Assembly: GCA_963969365.1 (NCBI GenBank)
Contig: OZ017746.1
Location: 1,240,001 to 1,304,000 of the forward strand
Source: Asterochloris sp. CNOR1
Lineage: Eukaryota > Chlorophyta > Trebouxiophyceae > Trebouxiales > Trebouxiaceae
Length of the DNA: 64,000 bases
Direction of reading: 5' to 3'
The notes beneath the pieces are model-generated. The model had not been told where the DNA came from. It saw only the letters and a list, made by a program, of their open reading frames with translations, and made no database searches. Numbering within the stretch: position 1 is the first letter of the stretch; each line of letters starts with the position of its first letter. This document shows positions 1 to 11,600 of this stretch, in pieces. Position numbers and translations under genes: made by a program.

Positions 1-498
1 GTGCTCATCATCGACCCCGAGATGATGCTCACCTTCCGCCGCGGCCTGCCCAAACCCCCGGCCAGCCTGGAGATCCTCGTCATCTCAACCTGTCACTGGC
101 TGCTGAGGGATGTCATTGAGGCAGCTGACACCGACCCAGACGAGCTGGACCAGACGCAGGAGGCGCTGGGGTACTTTGAGGTCCTGCCTCGCATGTCCCG
201 GCGCCGTGACGCCCACGTGGAGAGGGCGGGGCCATGCTGGCGGACGTGGCTGCAGGCATCCCCTCGGGTGCAGGTGCTGGCTGTCACAGACCCTCCCCCG
301 CCAGATTGGTCGCCAGCGTCAAAGTGGCGGTCCAACGTCATTGACGCAGAGATGCTTGCTGCCAAGCTTCGTATCCTGCTTGGGCGTCCAGTGACCCCAG
401 TCACAGGAAGTCTAGGTGCACTTGAACAGGCAATTGGAAGCAGGTGCTCCTGGGCCAGGGCCTTCTCTCACAGGTTTCCTCACCTCTGGCAGGAGTGA
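1..498 (+). CDS. 3' end of an unidentified gene (partial)
   Basis: An open frame runs from the window edge to a TGA at 496-498, so only the C-terminal part of a gene, or its last exon, is visible. The peptide has about 165 residues, is rich in Trp, Arg and Pro, and has short acidic stretches (for example DTDPDELDQ). It includes the segment KWRSNVIDAEMLAAKLRILL, which looks like an amphipathic helix. I do not recognise the family. A possible donor lies at 392 (CCA|GTGACC), so the last ~100 bases could be intron rather than coding. The next gene on this strand starts at 760. The 260 bases between them are AT-richer and show nothing I can name. Confidence 0.4.
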   Translation: MLIIDPEMMLTFRRGLPKPPASLEILVISTCHWLLRDVIEAADTDPDELDQTQEALGYFEVLPRMSRRRDAHVERAGPCWRTWLQASPRVQVLAVTDPPPPDWSPASKWRSNVIDAEMLAAKLRILLGRPVTPVTGSLGALEQAIGSRCSWARAFSHRFPHLWQE

Positions 499-759
499 CC
501 AAGACTCAAGTGGGATGCTGCATCATGTCAAGACCTTCTGCTCAAACCATTGGGAACTATCCTTTCCATATTTCTGTAGCTTCTACTTTACATGTGCAAT
601 ATGCATAAAACCTACATCAAGTCAATCGACTGCATGCTCGTTTGAACTGCTTACAAGTACAGTCAAACTGCCTGTGGGATCACCAGTCATCTGAGATGCA
701 TCAGCCAGCTGAACAATTTCTGTCATACAACAAGAAAGTTGCATTGCTGTGAAGGTGCC

Positions 760-1910
760 ATGGCTGTCCCGGCTGGTGGTGCTCCTCGTTTGCTCAATGC
801 TGCGGATGTGGGATCCGGGAGCATTGAACTCATTCTTGGCCCGATGTTCTCAGGTGAAAGAAGCACACATGAGGTTTGGAAACCTGCCCAGTGCTGAGAC
901 AGTGCTGACCCCTGCAGGCAAGAGCACAGAGCTTCTCAGAAGGGTGCGCAGGCATGCAGCAGCGGCCAAGATCTGCCTGATGATCAAGCACAAGGTGTGC
1001 TCTGCACCCTCCCGGAGTGCGCATGCTGCAGCACCCAATCCATCACCCTAAAACTCACTGCAGGGAGATGCACGGTACACAGCTGACGCAGCCGTGATCA
1101 CGCACGACTTGACAAGGATGTGTGCTCTATGCTTTGACAAGTTGAGCCAGGCAGGGAGTCAAGTGGACGCTGCTGATGTGATAGCAATTGACGAGGGACA
1201 GTTCTTCCCAGGCAAGCAACTTCCTGTCACTCCCTGAACAGCACAACCCCTGGTCCCCCTTGTGCTTGTGCCTCCGCTGCAGAGCCGCAGGCTCCACAGA
1301 AGTCGCGACCGTGCACCTCAGACCTCAACAGCTGTGCTGCAGACGTGGTGGAGTACGCAGAGAGCTGGGCTAATTCCGGCAAGCTGGTCGTCATTGCAGC
1401 ACTGGATGGCACCTGGCAGAGGCAGCCCTTTCACAGCATCCTGCAGCTCATCCCCCTGGCTGAAGATGTGTGCAAGCTGAAAGCCGTCTGCAGCACCTGC
1501 CAGCAGGACGCAGCCTTCACAAAGCGGCTGACCAAGGAAATAGAGCTTCAGGTGGGACTCAAGGCTGCCCTGCTAATTTGTAAGCTGGGATACAGTCTGC
1601 AATGGTTTGGTGTGTGTGCTGCGTCCGGCCAACCACTACTGCAGTGCCCACAACATCAGTGTGCTGCCCTGGTCCTCACTGCTGCACCACAGGACAGGGT
1701 TCAATGTAACAGTCAGATTGCACCATCTCGTTGCAGGTAGTTGGAGGAGCAGAGAAGTATGCTGCAGTCTGCAGGACCTGCTTCTTGTCAAGACATGGTG
1801 CAGGCAGGCGTACAGCTACAGAACGCAATATGCAGGAGTCAAGGTGTCACATTGCTCCCCTTTTGCAGCTCTTAGCTTGCACAGCACTAGCCGTAGCGCC
1901 AGGCCACTGA
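760..1910 (+). CDS. TK1: Thymidine kinase, TK1 type (5 exons)
   Basis: Phosphorylates thymidine to dTMP with ATP in the pyrimidine salvage pathway. Five exons (760-853, 918-994, 1064-1211, 1343-1551, 1737-1910) keep phase and give a 233-residue protein, close to the usual length of cytosolic TK1. Visible motifs in order are the P-loop GPMFSGKST split by intron 1, the catalytic DEGQFFPD segment, and two Cys pairs (CSTC and CRTC) that bind zinc in this family. The VVGGAEKYAAVCRTCF segment forms the substrate-binding lasso region. The start ATG at 760 puts about 23 residues before the kinase core, with no obvious organelle signal. Intron 3 (1212-1342) begins with GC rather than GT. All key residues are present, so the gene looks functional. 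Confidence 0.93.
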
Positions 1911-2264
1911 GCCCTGCTCATGTGCAGAGCCAGAAAATGTGGGCGCTCAGAAAGTTGACATATTCAAGTCAAGCCCAAGCAGTGAGAAATTGCACAGGAA
2001 TTAGTTTGACAGAAGCTTGTCTTGAATGCAGCACCCAAGTGGTTCACCTTCAGCAGAAATTATGTAGTAGATTCAATGGAGTGATAGGTGCAATGCACAC
2101 CTGAAAGGCCTAGCTGTCACTAGCTGCATGCATTCCTCAAAAGGACGGCTACACTGTGCTGTGACACAACTGATTAGGCTGAGCTGAAGTGCGAAACACT
2201 GAGACAGGGGGAGCATCTATGCTGGCAGTGAGTCTAGAATGTGGAAGTCCGCAGATTGTTGAGC
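1911..2264. other. Convergent intergenic stretch
   Basis: This lies between the stop of the thymidine kinase gene and the stop of the phosphoserine aminotransferase gene, so it holds both 3' UTRs. It is AT-richer than the genes. I see no ORF, RNA gene or repeat in it, and no clear TGTAA poly(A) signal on either strand. Confidence 0.6.
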
Positions 2265-5200
2265 TCACATAGGCTGCTTCCAGTGCTCCTGCTGGTGCTG
2301 GTCAGCAAACTCCTTCATGAAGCTGGCAAGTCGCTGCACGCCCTCCAGGGGCATGGAGTTGTAGATGGATGCCCGCATGCCACCGACAGAACGGTGGCCC
2401 TTCAACTGGGTCTGCAACAGCAGGCACGAAAAGCTTGTCTGCAATGTCCAGCGCATCAGCAAGGCTCCAGGCCCTCACTGTAGCGTCTGCAGCAACCTCC
2501 ATATATGCTGCCCAATGAGCTGGTGGGTAGGCACAGCAGACACATGCATTGCTCTCAAGGACCAGCACAGCTGCTGGGCCCTGTGCAGCTTACAGCCCAG
2601 CACTGGGCTGCACTGCTGCCCAGTGCCAGCAGCCCCTGGGCAGCAGATAACCCAGCAAGCTCTGTGTGGCCACAGCTCGCAGCAGCCTCTGGGCAGCAGC
2701 CCAGGTCAACAGCCTGTACCAAGCCCCATCCCTCAGTGCGCACAGGGCTCCCAACTTTGCCATGCCAGAAACCACGCACAAGTCCAGCACTCGTCCAGCT
2801 ATGCAGCCTGTGCTCACCAGGCCCTGAGCAGCAGCCTCCTTGATGAAGACAGCCTCCAGGTCCTGGCTGCTGGGGATGGTGAAGGGCACGTTCATCAGAC
2901 TGCGCACGGCAGGGTCCACAGGGTTCTGGTAGAAACCCTGGGAGTCCTCAATGGCTCCGTAGACGACCTGAGCCTTCTCCTGGTTGGCCTGCTCCATGGC
3001 CTGCAGGCCGCCCGCGCGCACCATGTGGTCGAAGACGAGGCCGCAGATGTAGATGGGCCAGCAGGGCGGGGTGTTGTACATGCTGCCCTCCATCACGTGG
3101 TAGTCTAGGGTGGCAGGGGTCTCAGGCCTGCAAAAGCAGGAGGTCACCGCTCAGGGAGCTGCATGCAATCAGCAGGTGCAATGAAGCAGCGGTGGCAGCT
3201 GGCAGAATTCACCATCCTGGAGGGGCAGTGGTGCATTGCTTGGCACCCTTAAGGCTGTGCTCTGGAGTGAACAGCCCAGAGAGCAGCAGAGCCAGGAGTG
3301 CACTGCCCAAGACCTTCCACTCGGCTGCAGACGGAAGGCCAAAGCGCACACCGGTGGCTGGGATGTCTGTGATGCTTGGCAAGGAGCCCCACATGCAGCG
3401 CACTGAGGGACCACTTCCTGCCTGGCACTCAGAATACAGGACCCCTCAGATGCGACAGCTGCTGGCAAAGATGGCAACTGCATGCCAGTGCCACATACTT
3501 AACGGTGTGTGCGGGCTGCGTCCCTTTGCACAGCACTTGTGCAGATGGAACAGCCAGGCTGTTGCATGACAGGCACCAGCAGCTTGCCACAGCCAGCACA
3601 AAGCTGGACGATTTCACACAGCCACACTGGCAAGCCCTGTTGAGCACACCTGGCATGGCCAACCAAATTGTCACGCACGATGACAATGGTCACCCCGGCA
3701 GGGCCAATGTTCTTCTGTGCGCCGGCGTAAATGAGCCCATACTTGGCTACGTCCACCTTCTTGGACAGGAAGTTGGAGGACATGTCAGCCACCAGCAGAG
3801 TATCCACGTCAGGGGTGCCCTTGAACTCCACACCCTACAGCAGGCGGTGGAGGAGGTCTTGAACTGCAGACTGTGTGCTGCACTGCTCGGCTATGCTGCG
3901 CCCTGTCAGCCCAGGGCAAAGCTGCAGGGTCGTTAAAAAGTGCCTGCACAGCTTGGCAACCTGCACAATGGGTGCCAAGACAATTCTGAGCTGCCCCAGC
4001 TGCCAGGGTGCCTGACCGGAGTCAGGGCAACTCCTGAGACTGCATCTGCAGAGGGGGGGGGGGGGGGGGGGCAGGGCACTCCTGAGCAGCCCCAGCTGCC
4101 CCTTGCTAGGCAGGTGTCAGCACAGTCCCCACCAGCTCTACCTGCAGCATTTGAATGATGGGCTGAAACAGTGCTCTGCTGGGCTCTGCATGCCAGCCTG
4201 CCAGACGGGTGTTGGTTCAGCTGCCCGCAGCTTGCCTGGATGGTCTCATTGTCGCAATAGTGCAGGTACTTGGCGCCCTGGCTCAGCTTCCAACCGTCGC
4301 GGGCGGGGACGTTCTTGTTATCCCCCTTAGCCGCCACGTTGACGTTGCAGTACTTCCTGGCCTCCTCGGTCGCCTTCTTGCTCCAGGACCCAGTGATGAT
4401 GTGGTCTACGGTATCCCCCTCTGCGGCCAAATTCAGGGGAACCGAAGAGAAGGCCTGGGAGGCGCCACCTTGCAGAAATAGCACCTGCATCAACAGGGAT
4501 GGGTGAAGCGACCCAAACGGCTGCGGCTGCTGCCATCCACAAGTGCAGTGCATGCGGTGCAGAAGAGTGGGTGGCAGGGAGGAGGCGTGGATGTGCAACG
4601 AAAGCTGTGCATGCCGCAGCAGGGGACTGGCAATGCAGCCAGTGTCGCAAGAGATCAAGGAATGCCGCCTGGTCTTGTGAAGCACCAAGGGGCTTGATCT
4701 GCTCACCCCCAGCCAGGACAGGCAGGAGGAGGGCTCAGGCCACTTCCCATGCTTATGTCAGCTGCCTGCGGGAGATATGTGGATGCACTATATGCTGAGA
4801 GTTTCAGGACAAGCCGAGGGTGTGCAGGCAGGTACTTTTAGCAAGCACCAGCCACTCCAGCATGCTGACATGAGAAGAAGGTGGTTGCCAGCAGAAGGCT
4901 GACCTGATAGTCATCTGGGATGCCCAGCAGCATGCGCAGGTCGTGCTCAGCCTTGGTGATGATGCTGCTGAACTCCTTGCCCCTGCACCATTAATACATG
5001 AGCGTCAACAGCAGCGATGCTAGGCCATATGGATGAAGGCCAGTGAATGCAGCAGCTCAGTGTGAGCACTAGCGGGTGCTAGGATGGTGGCTGCGAGCAT
5101 TGTTTGCTATCTTGAGTCTTGCCTGTGACTCATCTCCATGACGCTGAGCCCGGATCCCTGCCAGTTGAGCATGTCTGCCTGCGCCTGCTCCAACACTGGC

Positions 5201-5415
5201 ACAGGGAGGACTGCTGGCCCTGCTGAGAAGTTGTATACACGCCCGTGAGGGGCAGGCTTCATTGCGGGGCCTGGTGAAGCTGTGACAGGCCGCTCAGTTG
5301 CTGCCACAGCGTTGATGTGCAGATATCTTGCCCTGCCCCTGGCTGATGGGGCACGCTGTGCATGGTGCAGGCATCGCTGGTGGCATTGCTGTTGGCCTGC
5401 CAGAGAGCCCTGCAT
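2265..5415 (-). CDS. PSAT: Phosphoserine aminotransferase (6 exons)
   Basis: Converts 3-phosphohydroxypyruvate and glutamate to phosphoserine, the second step of the phosphorylated serine pathway, using PLP. Exons on the minus strand are 5415-5123, 4982-4904, 4484-4236, 3834-3650, 3127-2818 and 2411-2265. They keep phase and give about 420 residues. Conserved segments are [17 protein letters not shown] split by intron 1, [19 protein letters not shown] with the PLP-binding lysine, SMYNTPP, and [15 protein letters not shown] near the end. About 50 Arg/Ala/Gln-rich residues precede the catalytic core and fit a plastid transit peptide, as in plants. The exact start is uncertain and an extra upstream exon is possible. 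Introns 1 and 3 carry GC donors, and intron 3 holds a 19-base poly-G tract. The gene lies about 200 bases downstream of ESF1 on the same strand. Confidence 0.93.
4053..4071. repeat. Homopolymer G tract (19 G) in PSAT intron 3
   Basis: Nineteen consecutive G on the plus strand, which is C19 in the transcript, inside intron 3. It is flanked on both sides by near-copies of the phrase CAGGGCAACTCCTGAG, so the tract may have arisen with a small duplication. A run this long is expected to be unstable in length and hard to sequence, so the true length may differ. Confidence 0.9.
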
Positions 5416-5454
5416 GTTGGATGGTGAACAGAAGGTGGCACGTGACAGCCTGCG

Positions 5455-5459
5455 TTACA
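5455..5459 (-). terminator. Candidate TGTAA poly(A) signal of ESF1
   Basis: The minus strand reads TGTAA here, about 155 bases past the ESF1 stop and just upstream of the phosphoserine aminotransferase start. TGTAA is the usual poly(A) signal of chlorophyte algae. A five-base match can occur by chance; position and strand are the only support. Confidence 0.4.
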
Positions 5460-5613
5460 ATGCCCAATGAGCAAGCCTGGGAAGCAGAGTTGTCAGAGAC
5501 AAGGGATCTGCAGTTACTTGGCGGCGAACAGGCTAGAAAGCAAACCTTCACGATCTTGCCACTGTTCAAGCCACCTCTCACTTCGAAGGCAGTCCTGCGC
5601 TTCCTTTCAACAT

Positions 5614-8600
5614 TCACTTGGTCCTGTGCTTGCGTTTCAGTTGCTTGACTACAGGCTCAGCAGCCTTTCTGCTGGCTGCCTTTCGCTTCAGCCCAGACAC
5701 CATGGCTGTCAGCTCCCGCTTGCTGCCTGCCTGACCTGTCTCAGGTGCACAAGGCCTGTCGGCAGGTCCTGTAATGTCTGCATCCAGGGCTGCCTGTGCA
5801 GTCGTCGGATGGTGCTGCCCATGCTTTTGCCGCTCATCAGCAATTTTGGCGATTGCTCCTGTGCTCTTCAGACGCTTGAACCTGGGATCCGTGGGATCCA
5901 AGGCAAAGTCTGGCGAGCTGAACAGCCCCTGGAAGCGACTGTCCTGTGTGTCCAGGGCGAACTGTTGCCCGCTGGGGCCTGTGGCACATCACAGTGATGT
6001 CAGAGCTAAGGTCAGCAGGCAGCAGTGGCTTGCGCATCAGCTTTGGTGGATGTTGGTTCTTTCAGCACATGCCTCCGTACAGAGCATATAGTCTCTGCCA
6101 CAGTTCAAAGTTCAGCATATTTCCCTGGCCTCTGCTGGGGCGTCCACTATGGCAAGCATTTGTGGTGTCACTCAGGGACAGCATGTAACACCTGTCTGTG
6201 CTGCCTTCTCTGATCCTGCTTCACCTATCCTGTGCACCTGCGACTCATATGGGACACCATTCTGCCACTGGCAGACAAGATTGCTGCACCTGCCACGTTG
6301 TGAGAATCACTATGGCGCCCATCAGGCAACCATGTGAGGCCTGTGCCCCACCTGCTACGTCCTCATCATCACTGCCTGCCTGCCGCTCCAGACGCTTGGC
6401 CTCCCGCTTCTGCTTGATGCGCTCCCTGCGCATAGCCTTGCTGCCAGGGCGGGGCTTGTGTTCCGCCATCTCACCATCTTCTTTGCCAGAAGGCAGCACT
6501 GCCTGCTTGTCCCCTGCAGGAACCAGACAAAGATGCATGATATGGAAATTGAATATCGTTACCAGTGTCAGCACTGGTGCGCCGACTCACAGCCAGTGAA
6601 GTCAGCGCCATGCATACCACACTGGTGCAAGCACAAGTCATCGTCCCCAGCAAACTCCAGCACCTGGCTTGACGCATGCATTCAGGTCCAGGCCATCTCC
6701 GCCTGACCTCTCCCACTCCACAGGGCACTGCCACCAGAGATCTCTCCACAGGGCAGCCACTGCTGTGGCACAACCCACCTCCTCGAGCTACATCACCCAG
6801 GGCTGTGTCATCCATCAGCAGCAGCTCCAATTCCGCCTGCCGCTGCTTCTCAGCTGCTCTCTGAGCTTTGGTACTGAGCTTGGCATCGGCCTTCAGGCTG
6901 CCTCTCTGCTTGGAACCCTTGACAGCCTTGCCACTGGTTGCAATCGCAGACGTGGACCCTGGCCCATCCTGCGTAAGACCACAGCTTTTAGATCTCCGGA
7001 GCTCAGCCGTGACCGTCAGTCATGCATTGACCTCTCATTTGAGCAGCAGGTACACTGAGTTCACACATTACTGCACCATAGGAGCCTGTTGACCATCAAG
7101 GGCTGCACACCCACACAGCGGAGCTGCAATCGCTTCCAGCAAAGCCTTGATGAAACGTTCAGGGCAGCTGCATCATGCCCAACAAGGCCAGCAGCCGCCT
7201 GCACTTGCTGAGCTCCTGCACTGTTGGAGAGGCAGGCGGTGGGGAACAGCATATTTATCAAAAAGCTCAGTTCAGCAGCAGGCACATTGAGCCAAGCAAG
7301 TGCTGTCCTCCCAGAGCAGTGTTGATGCCCAGACTGTTCAGGTGGTGTTCATGGGGCTCTCCCCGAGCCCACGAGGTGCTGCGCTGCAGGATCTAAAGAG
7401 CGAAAGTCAAGGGCAGAACACTCACATTGAAGAAGGGGTCACTGAAGACGTCGTCCTCCTGCTGGAAGAAGGGGTCATTCCGCCCCTGACTGCCCAGGCC
7501 ATCAGACCCTGCCTCCTGCTCTGAGTCGTCACTCTCGTCTGAGCTGACATGCTTACGGCCCCTGGCCTTGGCTAGCTGCTTCTTCTCCCTGAGGATTGCA
7601 TGCAGCAGGGACTCTCAGGCAAGAACAGTGCAGTGCGCCAACAGCCAGTGCTGACAGTTAGCCTTCATGCGAATGGCATGTGAGGAGAGGCATCTTGCCC
7701 CAGCTGTCTTGCCAGGCCACTGGTTGAGGTACACGGAGCACGCTCTACTCACTTCTGCCTGCGCAGGTAGCTCTGCCACACGGTCTCGTCCTTGCGGGCA
7801 GCCTGGTCCCGATTCTGGGCCAGCAGGCGGGCGCCCAAGCCCTCCAGCCCTGGGGTGAAGGTCACTTCCATGTCCACATCCCCCCTACGATGCTGGGCCT
7901 GGCCCAGCTCCTGCAGAGAAAATACCCAGCAGCTCAGCATCTGGGCGCTTTTGTAGACATGGCTACATGGCTCCTGCCAAGATGCCCTTGGACTTGCTTC
8001 TGCAAAGAGGCCCCCTCACACACAACTCTAGGGAGGATGGAGCCAGATTCACTTTGCAAGGCTGGCCCTGGCCCGGCTCCTGCAGGGTGCGACTCCCATT
8101 GCAGTGGCATTGATCTGGCCCTGTCCTGAGCCAAGGGCTAAGCTCAAGCCCTCAAGATGGGGGACAGCATCCTGGCATCAGCTGCACTTGTTCAGCTGGC
8201 ACCATGAACCTCAAGCTCTGCTGTCTGCAGAAGCGATTCTGAGACAGGCAGCGTGCAGCGTATCAGCCCGAGCAGGCGAGGGAGGCGGGGGGGATGGGGG
8301 GGGTTTGCTGCCTAGAGCTAGGCAGGGCATCATCTGCCAAGCACACCTCATCACTTTTGCCGTCTGCCTGATCCCGCTCCTGATCACTGCCCTGTTCGCT
8401 GTCTTCCTCTGTCTGCGCCCCCCATGTCTTACCCCCGTGGGCTGCAGCACCCAGCAACCTCAGTGACATCTGCATGATATGTCCAATTGTATCAGCATCA
8501 CATGTGCAAAATTTGCATGCACCACACACAGGCTGCTGCTGCGGCCAGCCTTGCAGTCAAGCAGGCCGCTCCATCAGCTGGCACTGCCAGCAACAGGTGA

Positions 8601-11600
8601 CAACAGCACAGTCCCTGTCTGACCTGCTTGACTGCTGCCAGAACCAGACAGCAGCAGCTTCCTGTACCACTCCTGCAGGGAGGTGCCGGCATCCACGTCC
8701 TGCGCACCCTCCCCATCATCTGAGCTAGAGCCCAAGTAGGCCTGCAACAGCCCCAACAATGCATGTCAGGTCCAGGCTGTGGCTTTTGACATCATTCTGG
8801 CTGGTGGCAACCGAGCAGCTGGCAAAGCAACATGTGTCTGATGAACACAGATGGTGGTCACCGCATTGCTGTTCCCGTAGTTGCACTGAGCGAAAGCAGG
8901 AGCCTGCAGGGCATTTGCCGCTTCAGGTCACAGCGTCATCTTACACAGCTGAGGCGCCCAGCTACCCTGTGAGACTTGCAGGGCTGCCTCCAGCTAAGTA
9001 GTTAGGGCAGGGCCTGAAGCACATAAAGAGCCAGCCGCAGGGCGTCGTATTGTTCACGGGAGTTGACAGCCTCCCACCTTCAAAGCACCTTCAGGACTTG
9101 CCCTGAAGCCAACTTCTTGGGGAGAGGGAAATTAGCTGCACAAGCATGGCGCAGTGCTCCTAAGCAGCAGCACTGAGCTAGGATGGCCAGGCAGCCTGCA
9201 GGGCTTACCTTGAAGTCATTCTCCTTGATGGCATCATCGTTCAGGCGCTTCTGAAGCACACGCTTGCGCTCGTCGTCTCCAGCATCCCAGGATAACTTGA
9301 CGTTAGTGTGCTGCAGGCCTGAGGTGGTGAAGTCGGGGGCCCTGTACTCGGGGGGCACCTCATAGGCCCGATCTCGCTGCTGGCGGGCCTCAAAGGACTG
9401 CAGGCAGGAAGCTGGGGTGGCACCAAAGATGGCAGGGGGCCCTGAGGGCAGAGCATTGCAAACAGCGCAAGCCAGAAAGGGATTCAGGCGCCTCTCGGCG
9501 CAGCACAGCAGCATTCTTGACCAAAGCAGTCGCTGAGAAGCTAGTGACAGGCACTGTCTCAGCTGAGGGGCACAGGGAGACAAAGCCAGATTGCCAGCTT
9601 GCTGTGCAGAGAACGGGACTCAAGCTTGCATGCACTGCTCCTGCCGACTTTGACATGTTGAGAGGCAAGAGCATGAACATGGCAGCCACCGACCTGCTCG
9701 TCCGGCACAAAGCGCAGGTCAAATTTGCAGGCGCTGCGCAGAAACTCAAGGCCGTCGCACTCGTCATACAGGCGCGCAGCGGTGGCGACATCTGCACAGT
9801 CCACAATCGCGTAGTAGTAGCGCAAACGTGAGCGCTCATACAGCTGCAGCTTGCGCTTATGCACCTCGTCTCCTGAGTCCGACTCCGAGGACACAGCGTC
9901 CTGCAGGGCACAGGGAGAGCTGTGGGCTGGAGGGTGCAGGAAGCTGAAGCTGTTGGGTGGCAGTGTTGGGGCACACATAGCTCAGACTCCTGATGTCACA
10001 CATAGCTGAACACCCTATCAGGTGCAGTGCTGCAGCTGGAGATGGTACGCAGGGTTCATGTGCTGAGGGCGCCATGAAGGCCCATGGTGCAAGCTTCACG
10101 CAGCTGATGGTTTGTAGCATTCTCAAATCCTACTGCATCAGCAGACGACAGTGGATCGCAGGAGGTCAGCAGACAGGGACCAGGGATGTATGCATCAGAA
10201 GCCAGCCAAGTGACATGCAAGGAGATAGGTGGCCATCAGTGCACAGACAACAGATGGGTTTTGCGTTGCGAGCCTAACCTGGACATCCCCCCCAGCAGCC
10301 TCAAGCTCAAGAGCCGCCTGTTCATCTTCAGGCCAGTCGCTGTCACTCCCTGATCCACCCTCCTCTTGCCCCCGCCCTGCTGCAGGGGCAGCACTGGGCT
10401 CAGCCTGCGCTGCAGCTGGGTTGCTTCTGCCAAAAAGGGCCTGCAGCGCAGCTCAGCAGGTCAGCTTGGCACTGAGGCTTGCCACACCAAGCCAAGCCTG
10501 GCATACGCAAATGTGGCTGAGGGCTTGCTCCTGTTGGATAGACCAGTACAGCAGGGAGGCACACAGCTGCAAGATGTAGCGTCAGAAACCTTGCTTGCTG
10601 ATGATGTGTTCCGCAACTTTGAGGCCAGCCTGCACATGAGGGCATGGTGGCAGAATGCAGTATAAGGCGCGAACCCTGGAGCAGCCTGCCGATATGTGCA
10701 GCTGGTCCTGCCCGGCAGTCATTCAACAGCCACCCAGAAGCTAAGACCCTTGCAACGGTTGCCTCTACTTCCATCTGGTGCAACCTCTGAGTCAGAAAGC
10801 AGCTGCAGAGTGCAGATGCACCCGTACTGGCTGTGGCCCAATGACGCCATGATATCCTTGCAGTGCTGCCCAAAGTGGGACCCCCAACATGTGAAGGCCT
10901 GCCCCACAGACGCCTCCTCAGCCATGTACTGCAGCCCAACATGCTGGCATGCCAACAGTCGCATTCGAAGATGCACCACAGAAGCAGTACAATGCAATCT
11001 GTCATCACCTGGGCGCCCATGAATGCTTCCTCTTCTGAGTGCCACTCTTGCGTGTTTCAAAGCCGGTGCACTGCACAGCTGCATTATGTTCACCTGGGGC
11101 CACAGAGATGCCTCCTCAGCCACTTGCAGCCCACCATGCCCAGAGGTCCCCAACTGTCATGCACCACATGAGCCCTTTGTGGCAGCCTGTCTTCTCCAGG
11201 GGCCCAGGGCGCACCCTCAGCAGGGTTCACCGGGGCCGTGCAGGTGCCTTCCCAGCAATGGTTTGCACCCCTTGAGGTGCCACGCAGCAGCAGATCATGG
11301 CTGCACCCTCCTTACCTGTGACCCTGGACACCAGCGCATGGTGGCAGACAGTGTGGCTGCACCCTCCTCACCTGGGGCCCCATGGACGCTTCCTCAGCCA
11401 TGCGCTGCAGCCCAAAGTCTGAGGGGTACACCGTCACCCGCTCCACCCGGCCCTGTCCTGCAAAGGAGCGCAGCACCACCAGGATGTCCACCGCCTTGAT
11501 GCGGTCCCAGTCCAGGTCAACCACTGCCAGGCGACGCGTCTCATGTGACACAGGGATGGCCTCGTCCGGGTTAGCGGCCATGGCCCCGACGCCCCATTCC

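Noticed and set aside
110-404. Overlapping frames on both strands at the left edge.
   Set aside because: They are alternate-frame shadows of the longer frame that ends at 498; their composition is typical of GC-rich out-of-frame reading.
8271-8310. G-rich run resembling a quadruplex motif near GGAGGCGGGGGGGATGGGGG.
   Set aside because: It lies in a spacer of the long ESF1 gene in a GC-rich genome; nothing else supports a function.
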